This document shows, piece by piece, positions 57,001-64,000 of a stretch of 64,000 nt of DNA. The stretch's first letter is position 1. Each line of letters opens with the position of its first letter. The stretch is from Liolophura sinensis. Taxonomy: Eukaryota > Mollusca > Polyplacophora > Chitonida > Chitonidae. The DNA lies in assembly GCF_032854445.1 (NCBI RefSeq), contig NC_088303.1, positions 4,595,501 through 4,659,500 of the forward strand, written 5' to 3'. Both the position numbers and the translations under genes were made by a program. Under the pieces are notes generated by a model, which was not told the origin of the DNA, made no database searches, and was given only the letters and a program-made list of their open reading frames with translations.

Positions 57001-59905
57001 ACCATACACAGCCAGATCCTAGGCCAGCATGACCCAACCATACACAGCCACACCCTAGGCCAGCAAGACCCAACCATACACAGCCAGACCCTAGGCCAGC
57101 ATGACCCAACCATACACAGCCAGATCCTAGGCCAGCATGACCCAACCATACACAGCCAGAACCTAGGCCAGCATGACCCAACCATACATGGCCAGACCCT
57201 AGGCCAGCATGACCCAACCATACACAGCCAGACCCTGGGCCAGCATGACCCAACCATACACAGCCACATCCTAGGCCAGCATGGGCCAACCATACACAGC
57301 CACATCCTAGGCCAGCATGACCCAACCATACACAGCCAGATCCTAGGCCAGCATGGCCCAACCATACACAGCCAGATCCTAGGCCAGCATGACCCAACCA
57401 CACACAGCCACACCCTAGGCCAGCATAACCCAACCATACACAGCCAGATCCTAGGCCAGCATGACCCAACCATACACAGCCACACCCTAGGCCAGCAAGA
57501 CCCAACCATACACAGCCAGACCCTAGGCCAGCATGACCCAACCATACACAGCCAGACCCTAGGCCAGCATGACCCAACCATACATGGCCAGACCCTAGGC
57601 CAGCATGACCCAACCATACACAGCCAGACCCTGGGCCAGCATGACCCAACCATACATGGCCAGATCCTAGGCCAGCATGACCCAACCATACACAGCCGGA
57701 CCCTAGGCTAGCATGACCCAACCATACACAGCCGGACCCCAGGCAGGCATGACCCAACCATACACAGCCGAACCCTAGGCCAGCATGACCCAACCATACA
57801 CAGCCGAACCCTAGGCCAGCATGACCCAACCATACACAGCCGGACCCTAGGCCAGCATGACCCAACCATACACAGCCACATCCTAGGCCAGCGTGACCCA
57901 ACCATACACAGCCAGACCCCAGGCAGGCATGACCCAACCATACACAGCCGGACCCTAGGCCAGCATGACCCAACCATACACAGCCGGACCCTAGGCCAGC
58001 ATGACCCAACCATAGCCAGACCCTGGGCCAGCATGACCCAACCATACATAGCCGGACCCTAAGCCAGCATGACCCAACCATACACAGCCAGACCCTAGGC
58101 CAGCATGACCCAACCATACACAGCCAGATCCTAAGCCAGCAAGACCCAAACATACACAGCCACACCCTAGGCCAGCATGACTAAAACCATACACAGCCGG
58201 ACCCTAGGCCAGCATGACCCAACCATACACAGCCGGACCCTAGGCCAGCATGACTAAAACCATACTCAGCCGGACCCTAGGCCAGCATGACCCATTCATA
58301 CACAGCCGGACCCTAGGCCAGCATGACCCAACCATACACAGCCGAACCCTAGGCCAGCATGACCCAACCATACACAGCCGGACCCTCGGCCAGCATGACC
58401 CAACCATACACAGTCAGACCCCAGGCAGGCATGACCCAACCATACACAGCCGGACCCTAGGCCAGCATGACTAAAACCATACTCAACCGGACCCTAGGCC
58501 AGCATGACCCAGCCATACACAGCCGGAACATAGGCCAGCATTGCCCAGCCAAACACACACGGTCCGGCCATCACACTCAGACCCTGATCCACTCCCTGCT
58601 GCCATCTTGATGCGATCGTACGCTTCCCAGCATAAACTGCCAGAGATCGATGGCTTCCTACATGTAGTTGGCACTTGGGTTTCCTCCACAAACAATAAAC
58701 AAAACAAATCTACTACAAGTACCTGGAGAGAAGGTGTTCTTGCTGTTATAGTTTTCTACATCCATATATAACCTGTTTGCTGTTGTACAAATGAAAAACT
58801 CTTTAGCCCTGTGTAAAACATCAGTTTCTAATTAAAGTAATTACAAAATGAATAAAAAGAAGATATATAATCTTGAGAAGCTGAAGCTCACCGTCCAGTC
58901 CCATCTGAGTCTTCCATAGTTCCACCCTGGATGGAGATGGTACAGCCTTCTTCCCTATCAGGCGGGGGATGTACGACATGGGACCCTTGAACACTAGGCC
59001 AGACTGATCCAAGCACAAAGGAAATTTGGGGTAATAATAACAATATCATATTTGTAACAGTGCAAGGCAATAAGAGATTAAAGGTCATGTAGAATGTTGA
59101 GAAAAAACAAAAAAAGGCATAAACGTCTAAATTATGTCATAATGAATAACAAAGGGAGGGATTTTGTTTTATTTATTTATTTTATTTGATTGATGTTTTA
59201 CACTGTACTTAAGAATATTTCACTTATACGACGGCGGCCAGCGTTATGGTGGAAGGAAACCGGGCAGAGCCCAGCGGGGGAACTCATGACCATCCGCAGG
59301 TTGCTGGCAAACCTTCCCACTTACGGCTGGAGAGGAAGCGAGTATGAGCTGGACTTGAACTCACAACGACTACTTTGTTAAGAGGCCTCAACTGAGCCAC
59401 GGAGGCCCCTGGATATTGTTTTAAAAATATTACATACTAGCATTGCAAGAACTGATTACATAACCACAGCATAGAAAATAAGTACACATAAGCCTACACA
59501 GGCAGTCTTCACAAAATATACATTAAAAACATGAACAAAAATATATATGTATTGCGAAATCAGCTGAGCAAGATGGTGCTCAAAGTATCTACTGTGGAAA
59601 AACAATATGCAAATATGTGGTCTAAACTCATCCTCATATATCCATACAAGATATCTCCATATGGAGCCAGACATAAAACTAGAGAAAGATAAAAATGTCA
59701 TTTTTGGATGAACATCTAATTAGTAAATGAATAAAATATTCATTTTGGATGTTGGAGATTATCAAAATTAATGAAATAGATTTTAAAAAAAAAGCTTGCA
59801 ATATCCTGTCATATATTAAGTGAACCTGAAGGCATATACACCAACTAACTTTAAACCATTTACATGACTTACCTTTTGCTTCCCTTTTGCAGTGGAGTAA
59901 GACAT
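30062..59905 (-). CDS. KIFC3: KIFC3-like C-terminal-motor kinesin (kinesin-14), 1000 aa
   Basis: Minus-end-directed microtubule motor; human KIFC3 acts in apical transport and at adherens junctions. Twenty coding exons: 59873-59905, 58892-59003, 55712-55783, 51847-51894, 46700-46809, 45127-45319, 44043-44287, 43528-43674, 41816-42016, 41026-41193, 40422-40700, 38279-38390, 37749-37930, 37175-37279, 36471-36601, 34241-34358, 32577-32706, 32193-32390, 30824-30972 and 30062-30331. The sum is 3003 bp with all phases compatible. Residues 1-125 are low-complexity; about 126-570 are coiled coil ([37 protein letters not shown]). The neck [18 protein letters not shown] leads into the motor at about 574-900. 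Visible motor motifs: P-loop GQTGSGKT at 658-665, switch I NDHSSRSH at 769-776, switch II DLAGSE at 802-807, and YNE/GIN blocks. The C-terminus is a basic serine-rich tail. The acceptor of exon 10 (GCAAG|GTG) is weak but is required by phase. An extra in-frame exon at 51167-51298 may be included. Confidence 0.92.
31480..31590 (-). mobile_element. Family 2 repeat fragment
   Basis: Read on the minus strand it contains AAAGACACCAGACATGACAC and a CACATTATG / CCGACACTTGGCC block like the 2.3 kb copy. Confidence 0.5.
31641..31910 (-). mobile_element. Full-length SINE (family 1)
   Basis: Close copy of the 28000-28269 element, head at 31910 and tail at 31641, in the intron between kinesin exons 18 and 19. 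Flanks share only a short CTCGT, so the target duplication is uncertain. Confidence 0.9.
31997..32163 (+). mobile_element. SINE (family 1), decayed, next to kinesin exon 18
   Basis: Retains GGGGCCTCTGGGGCCAAGTG, GTCACTGTGAGTTCAAGTAC and the AATAAAACACCAATCAAG end. It stops 30 bp from the exon 18 boundary at 32193. Confidence 0.7.
32707..33881. repeat. 27-bp minisatellite built from the kinesin exon 17 splice acceptor, about 40 copies
   Basis: It begins at the exact 3' splice site of exon 17 (exon edge 32706). On the minus strand each unit contains a pyrimidine tract (TCCTCCCTCTCTGTTGTCAG) followed by GTATTTTT, the same order as the real junction CTGTTGTCAG|GTATTTT. The core at 32880-33260 is regular; the distal half has insertions, a G-run at 33392-33411 and variant units. 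It gives long artefactual reading frames on the minus strand. Confidence 0.95.
33882..33914 (+). mobile_element. SINE (family 1) 3' remnant
   Basis: A 33-bp scrap containing GTGAAATATTCTTGAGTACG and GTAAAACTCCA caps the far end of the 27-bp array. Confidence 0.6.
34396..35545. repeat. 28-bp minisatellite, interrupted by a family 2 element
   Basis: Units contain GTGAGGACTACAAGTCAGTC and TAATGAAA, some extended by two bases. The array is split at 35165-35502 by the inserted element and resumes for about 40 bp. It begins 38 bp from the acceptor of kinesin exon 16. Confidence 0.93.
35165..35502 (+). mobile_element. Second repeat family (family 2), about 338 bp, inserted in a minisatellite
   Basis: Begins with a GTGAG repeat and GTTTAACGTCGTACTCAAC, then TTTTTCAGTCATATGACGAC, and ends near GGATTGATCCTGG (box B-like). 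The 13-bp GCCAGTCTAATGA occurs on both sides (35152-35164 and 35503-35515), although the surrounding array also contains this word. It is a non-autonomous element with no coding capacity. Confidence 0.8.
36190..36420. repeat. Degenerate tandem repeat
   Basis: Loose copies of GAACAGTGTGATGAATGCAT and TGATGTTTACCATGAACAGT with variable spacing, 50 bp from kinesin exon 15. Confidence 0.6.
37540..37690. repeat. 37-bp tandem repeat, 4 copies
   Basis: Units contain GGCTGTTGAGCTGGTGAGGA and CAACCCTTTACCTCA. On the minus strand each carries GAG|GTAAAGG or GAG|GTAAGGG, which resemble splice donors. The array lies about 60 bp inside the intron after kinesin exon 13. Confidence 0.9.
38880..40436. repeat. 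29-bp minisatellite built from the kinesin exon 11 splice donor, about 50 copies
   Basis: Units contain TGACTAACCTCCTGTCTGAT followed by GTGTTCCCC, with shorter CTGACTAACAGTCCCCTG variants. The last 15 bases of exon 11 (40422-40436, CACATCAGACAGGAG on the minus strand) plus its donor GTTAGTCA form the core of the unit, so most of the intron is repeated copies of the exon-intron boundary. Confidence 0.93.
42327..43430. repeat. 64-bp tandem repeat, about 17 copies
   Basis: Units contain GGTTACAACGAGTTCATATT, CACGCATTCTTTAACACGAC and AAGGGCTTTAC. A few copies lack five bases (ACAAGTTCAT in place of ACAACGAGTTCAT). It lies between kinesin exons 8 and 9. Confidence 0.95.
43800..43965 (+). mobile_element. 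Family 3 repeat, short copy
   Basis: Shares the GACCTTCAGTAAGTTACACT and TTTTCCATGTGTGACGTAAG blocks with the 44.4 kb element. It sits between kinesin exons 7 and 8. Confidence 0.5.
44385..44690 (+). mobile_element. Third repeat family (family 3)
   Basis: Contains TTTGGCAAGTGACAAACCTT, CCCACATGTAACACACAATC and a box B-like CCGGGATTGAACC (GGTTCAATCC on the minus strand). A related shorter copy is at 43800-43965 (CCACTGACCTTCAGTAAGTT), with scraps at 1165-1265 and 5880-5965. Confidence 0.55.
45570..46105. repeat. 48-bp tandem repeat, 11 copies
   Basis: Units contain AGTAATATTGGGGTTGTACC, ATCAACATGCACAATTAAAT and ATGTGACC. The period is a multiple of three, so frames stay open on both strands. 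It lies between kinesin exons 5 and 6. Confidence 0.95.
47285..49455. repeat. 44-bp tandem repeat, about 49 copies, with a 1056-bp internal duplication
   Basis: Units contain GAATCATGAGAACAAACAAG and GTAGCCTACATGTGCTGACC. Marked variants recur 1056 bp apart (24 units): CGTGGCCTACATGTGCTGACC at 47402 and 48458, and GTAGCTTACATGTGCTGACC at 47711 and 48767. It lies between kinesin exons 4 and 5. Confidence 0.95.
50293..50509 (+). mobile_element. SINE (family 1), diverged
   Basis: In the intron between kinesin exons 4 and 5. It retains GCGCAGCACAATGACCCAGA, AGATGGTCATGGGTTTC and ATGAAATATTCTTGAGTACA. Confidence 0.8.
51167..51298 (-). CDS. Possible cassette or alternative first exon of the kinesin (132 bp)
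   Basis: Between kinesin exons 4 and 5 lies a 132-bp open segment with a donor (ACTT|GTAAGT) and a possible acceptor (GTGATAG|AAAAGC). It is phase 1 on both sides, so inclusion adds 44 residues without changing frame. The peptide ([19 protein letters not shown], then [20 protein letters not shown]) looks protein-like rather than random. It also contains its own ATG at 51282-51284 in the same frame, so it could start a shorter isoform from an internal promoter. The acceptor's pyrimidine tract is mediocre, and I have no homologue in mind for the peptide. Confidence 0.4.
53930..54090. repeat. Tandem repeat, 3 copies of about 56 bp
   Basis: Copies contain GACACCCAGTTTTTGTCTTG and TACAACTGTTAGAATTTCAC, in the intron between kinesin exons 3 and 4. 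Confidence 0.85.
56140..58540. repeat. 36-bp minisatellite, about 66 copies, with 432-bp higher-order units
   Basis: Units contain CATACACAGCCAGACCCTAG and GCCAGCATGACCCAAC. Variant units recur every 432 bp (12 units): GCCAGCAAGACCC near 56628, 57060 and 57492, and CATACATGGC at 56751 and 57183. A third CATACATGGC at 57579 is 396 bp on, implying loss of one unit. Several frames are open across it (up to 680 codons). It fills most of kinesin intron 2. Confidence 0.96.
59172..59410 (-). mobile_element. SINE (family 1) with near-perfect target duplication
   Basis: Minus-strand copy in kinesin intron 1. A 13-bp flank, GGATTTTGTTTTA at 59159-59171 and GGATATTGTTTTA at 59411-59423, differs by one base. 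A small deletion in the head removes part of the box A region. Confidence 0.9.
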
Positions 59906-61339
59906 GATGAGATCAAGTTATGCTGATCACAGAGGGGAGACTTGTCACTGCTGTCTGCAGGAGTTATCCCCCTTCATCCCTTGAGAATCTGTGCACATTG
60001 GCGTGGAGATAAGGGTACCAAGATAAGAATCAGACCTATCCCATCTCACTAATCATAAACAGTACTGCACCATATAAGTTCTTTAGGTTTCAGAAAAATG
60101 TGTGTTTAATTTCTCTGTGATAACTGCTGGTATTAACGTATAATATAATATTAAGCCACAAGTGAATTTTCTTGAAAATAGCATAATACACCCATAAAAT
60201 AAACGATTAAATAAGTAAATCAAATGCAAGGCAAAGTTATACGTGAATGTAAGATTACATAGTTTGTTGGGTTTTATTATTAAAATTATAAAATCATAAA
60301 GTAAACTGGTGCTTGTTTTACAAATCTGCAATTTAAATTGTTTAAAACAAGATTTGTAGAGAAATTAGCATCTTTTCAGTTTTTGCCGTTGGCATATTGC
60401 AGTCAAGTTATAAACTGTATGTACACCTACATGACCAGTCAAGCTACATGTAACAAGGGTTTATATGTGCTGGTAAAATCCACCAGTCATCTCCAGGGCT
60501 CATCAGTGCACTGAGTACACAAATGGACACATTGGAACACTGACTAATTTATCACTAACAAATTAATGAGACTGTTTTACCATGTTGATAAGAAGGGGGA
60601 AAGGTTTAAGTCAGCAGCAAAATGACATACATGTCAGCTGAGGCACAATTCAAGGAATTTTGTACGTGTAAGTTTAACAGTTATTACAGTTATTTACTAA
60701 ACATTAGTAAACAGGAAACTGTTGTTAAATAAAACAGAGAAATCAACTGATAAAATGAGCAATCTCCACAATTGTTAACTAATCCCTATAAAATCCACAG
60801 AGTTTTTTGTTATAGAACTGATGAAATAAATTAAAAAAAAACACATTATAGATTGAGTGTACCAGTACATTTATATAGGTACTTGCTACGCCAGTTTTAT
60901 GATCACTGAACAATAAAGAAATTGTCATGATCAGGGTTTAAATATGTGCACACTGAGGTCAGCTGGAACGTTTACAAGTTACTGATGGATTAACAGATTG
61001 CAAGAATAAGAGATTAACTCACGCTTTATGGGGTCAGCCAGAAATCAGAAAGAATGGCCTAATCCAATTGTCCATGAGCTGGCTAAAAACAAGAACATGA
61101 GTACATGTACGTACCAAGATATACATACTGTGTACCAGGTTTCTTTTGAAATTAATGCAGCAGGAGAAATACATGCATATTGTTGCATTAATTCTATCTC
61201 AAATGTAAAAATAGCATGCCCAATGAGACATACGTGTTTTCCACATACAGTGTATAGCGTCCCAAAAGTTACAAAGCTTTAATTGTGTTCAAATGCATAA
61301 AACTGATATATTACTATAGTTAAGCAGTAATATACAACC

Positions 61340-61432
61340 CCCTGTTTCCTCCCCCTATAATGCTGGTCACCATCGTATAAATGAAATATTCTTGAGTACG
61401 GTGTAAACACTGATCAAATATATAAATAAGTA
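61340..61432 (+). mobile_element. SINE (family 1), 3' fragment
   Basis: Recognised by TATAATGCTGGTCACCATCG, AAATGAAATATTCTTGAGTA and an ATAAATAAGTAA tail, 40 bp before the 47-bp tandem array. Confidence 0.75.
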
Positions 61433-61474
61433 AAATACAAATACATATAACTAGCTATTACATTAAAATAATGA

Positions 61475-62355
61475 TAGGCCTATGTCATCAGGTTACAAGT
61501 GAAAAGAAAAACCAGTAACAACAGGCCTATGTCATCAGGTTACAAGTGAAAAGAAAAACCAGTAACAACAGGCCTGTGTCATCAGGTTACAAGTGAAAAG
61601 AAAAACCAGTAACAACAGGCCTGTGTCATCAGGTTACAAGTGAAAAGAAAAACCAGTAACAACAGGCCTATGTCATCCGGTTACAAGTGAAAAGAAAAAC
61701 CAGTAACAACAGGCCTGTGTCATCAGGTTACAAGTGAAAAGAAAAACCAGTAACAACAGGCCTGTGTCATCAGGTTACAGGTGAAAAGAAAAACCAGTAA
61801 CAACAGGCCTGTGTCATCAGGTTACAGGTGAAAAGAAAAACCAGTAACAACAGGCCTGTGTCATCAGGTTACAGGTGAAAAGAAAAACCAGTAACAACAG
61901 GCCTGTGTCATCAGGTTACAAGTGAAAAGAAAAACCACTAACAACAGGCCTGTGTCATCAGGTTACAAGTGAAAAGAAAAACCAGTAACAACAGGCCTGT
62001 GTTATCAGGTTACAAGTGAAAAGAAATTCCAGTAATGACAGGCTTGTGTCATCAGGTTAAAAGTGAAAAGAAAAACCAGTAATGACAGGCCTGTGTCATC
62101 AGGTTACAAGTGAAAAGAAATTCCAGTAATGACAGGCCTGTGTCATCAGGTTAAAAGTGAAAAGAAAAACCAGTAATGACAGGCCTGTGTCATCAGGTTA
62201 CAAGTGAAAAGAAAAATCAGTAACAACAGGCCTGTGTCATCAGGTTACAAGTGAAAAGAAAAACCAATAATGACTGGCCTGTGTCATCAGGTTACAAGTG
62301 AAAAGAAAAACCAGTAATGATAGGCCTGTGTCATCAGGTTACACTTGAAAAGTAA
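61475..62355. repeat. 47-bp tandem repeat, about 18 copies
   Basis: Units contain AGGCCTGTGTCATCAGGTTA, CAAGTGAAAAGAAAAACCAG and TAACAAC, drifting to TAATGAC in later copies. It lies about 1.6 kb upstream of the kinesin start codon, in a putative 5' UTR intron or promoter. Confidence 0.95.
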
Positions 62356-62627
62356 AACCAAAAACTCTACAAGGCCATGTTCATGCAACCACACATAAAA
62401 TTTGCTTCAAACAAACAAATTACTTTACTGGTTAAATGTTCTACACTAGATGTTCCCCTATCTTAACCTTGTACAAACACCTTTGTGTTCGCCCATACTA
62501 CATGTCCACACAGGTATATGTATGCAGTATACAGATTGGTGAACATCATAAGTAGGAATGTAATCTCACCTTAGCCCTGGTCAGTTGACCAGTAGTACTA
62601 TATATACACACATTAACTCTAATGTTC

Positions 62628-62752
62628 TCCATGTGTTGTGGGTTTCCCTCAGGCTCAGTCCGGTTTCCTCCCACCATGATGCTGGCCATCGTCGTATAAG
62701 CGAAATATTCCTGGTGGAGTATGGCGTAAAACACCAATCAAATAAATAAATC
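62628..62752 (+). mobile_element. SINE (family 1), 3' half
   Basis: Contains GGTTTCCTCCCACCATGATG, CGTCGTATAAGCGAAATATT and AATCAAATAAATAAAT. The head is missing. Confidence 0.8.
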
Positions 62753-63947
62753 TGCTGTTCTCAGTGTGACTCAGGACAAAACTCTGATTGCAAGGTAATA
62801 CAGACAAAATATTTGATGTACATATAGAAGTACTCTAAGAAGGCCTCATGGTAAGGAAATTCTCCTAGATTTTGGAATGGCTTTTGTATTAGTAACCATT
62901 CTCAGACAACAATGGGTACATACAAAAGTTTAGCCTATACAGGATGATACAACAGTGCACATCAGTGAACCGTTGCCTAAAACGATGTTCTACCAGTTGT
63001 ACAGTTATAATAGTGTAGCCGCCATACAAATATTACTCCTTCAATTCTACTATAACAGACAATACTAACTGATTTTTTCTTTCAGTCAAACAACTAATGC
63101 CAACTTACTGTGCCCAGTGAAATCTGGATTTCATTCCAGATTATTATGGCCTTACTTGTATGTGCCCTGGACTCCATGGTCTTTGGGTAAAAATTCCAGC
63201 AGTCTGTGATGAAAACGAAGGTCAGCTCTGCTATACAGCAGGTCATATGTACATACATGTACAAGTATCGACTACAGTAAGTTGGTATAAGTAGATAGAT
63301 GGTGGTGATTTTTGGCAGGAGGCCTATCATGGTGTTGATTTGGGCACAGCACAAAGACTTCATCAACACTTTATTCTGCTTTATGAACCATGGTGTATTG
63401 AGTGACTACAATCAGCGTGATAAGTCTATCTGTGTATGCCAAGCTGGTATTCTGACGCCTATGAATAGACCTTCTTTGTAGATGACAAATATGCCAATCA
63501 CAGGGCACACACAATGCTCGTGGCACAAACCTGCTCCCCCCTCACCCCTGCCAATCCCCACCCCCTCCTTATTATGGAAAAGGAACTAGTCAGGCCCATG
63601 ATATCATTTAACCTGGCCTTGTAGGAGACCCAGCAAACTGCTCACACTGAACAACAAGAAATACATAAATATTATCTGGGCAGTGTTCTGTTGGAGTTAG
63701 TGATCCAGTCCATAATACAAACACAACTCTACTGAAGTGGAAACATGACAGTAACAAGGTTGACTAAGCAGGATTGTGACAACAGTTTTTCTTCACATTT
63801 ATCAAGTTCATGTCCAGGTCATAGATTGCCGGTAAATTTGATCACTAATTTTGTTATGACTGATAAATTACACATTCAAAATCACAACTAAATTACATAT
63901 GTAAGGAGAGATAATATATAAAAACATGACATAATGCCAGTTTTTAC

Positions 63948-63993
63948 TTGGAGCAATGGGACCCAGGTCTGTATTCCAGGGCTGCTCAGCCAT
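63948..63993 (-). CDS. Possible short first coding exon at the right edge
   Basis: ATG at 63991-63993 opens MAEQPWNTDLGPIAP and ends at a donor-like CCAA|GTAAAA, phase 1. This phase would join kinesin exons 3, 4 or 5 (all phase-1 acceptors) but not exon 1 or 2. It could instead belong to an unseen gene further right or be fortuitous. Confidence 0.18.
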
Positions 63994-64000
63994 ATTCACA

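Larger units (their letters stand above)
59906..64000. other. Upstream region of the kinesin, no clear gene
   Basis: A kinesin 5' UTR and promoter are expected here. The DNA just upstream of the ATG contains an acceptor-like CCCCTCTGTGATCAG, suggesting a further non-coding exon to the right. The region holds two SINE 3' fragments, a 47-bp minisatellite and AT-rich sequence. The longest open frames (60-91 codons) show no domain, splice context or codon bias. Confidence 0.45.

Noticed and set aside
56064-58165. Open reading frames of 541, 545 and 680 codons
   Set aside because: They are the 36-bp minisatellite read in frame on both strands. The unit has no stop in those frames; the sequence is pure repeat with no unique domain and lies in a kinesin intron.
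61475-62355. CRISPR-like array
   Set aside because: Units are contiguous with no unique spacers, the DNA is animal, and no cas genes are present.
63094-63369. 91-codon minus-strand frame as a gene
   Set aside because: No recognisable domain, no codon bias and no splice context; its length is within chance expectation for AT-rich DNA.

Overview
The window is nuclear DNA of an animal, most likely a mollusc and perhaps a bivalve. Genes are split into many short exons with GT/AG introns, the non-coding DNA is AT-rich, and it carries numerous copies of a tRNA-headed SINE. The SINE ends in a conserved block (GTATAAGTGAAATATTCTTG) and an (AATAAATA) tail, a type I associate with bivalves and other molluscs. 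The organism call is an inference from that repeat and the gene set. I see no bacterial, viral or organellar features.

Four protein-coding genes were rebuilt exon by exon, and codon phase is conserved across every junction used. (1) 76-4839, minus strand: the N-terminal part (163 codons) of an NSUN2-type RNA cytosine-5 methyltransferase; the rest lies left of the window. (2) 7083-17305, minus: a complete 9-exon, 485-residue ANKRD60-like protein with a ubiquitin-like fold, ankyrin repeats and an unusual C-terminal tail. (3) 19849-27761, plus: a complete 9-exon, 246-residue NDUFV2 (24 kDa subunit of respiratory complex I), including a 60-bp exon that completes the mitochondrial leader. (4) 30062-59905, minus: a complete 20-exon, 1000-residue C-terminal-motor kinesin of the KIFC3 (kinesin-14) type.

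Layout: ANKRD60-like and NDUFV2 are head to head across 2.5 kb, NDUFV2 and the kinesin are tail to tail across 2.3 kb, and 59.9-64 kb is kinesin upstream DNA with no convincing gene. The genes are functionally unrelated housekeeping or ciliary/cytoskeletal genes, not a cluster.

The most striking content is tandem repetition. At least a dozen unrelated minisatellites (unit lengths 21 to about 77 bp) fill introns, and about one third of the kinesin gene is minisatellite. Three arrays begin exactly on a splice junction and carry the junction itself as the repeat unit: the 3' splice site of kinesin exon 17 (27-bp unit), the 5' splice site of kinesin exon 11 (29-bp unit) and the 3' splice site of ANKRD60-like exon 5 (about 77-bp unit). 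The result is rows of potential decoy splice sites. The largest open reading frames in the window (up to 680 codons) are repeat artefacts in these arrays, not genes.
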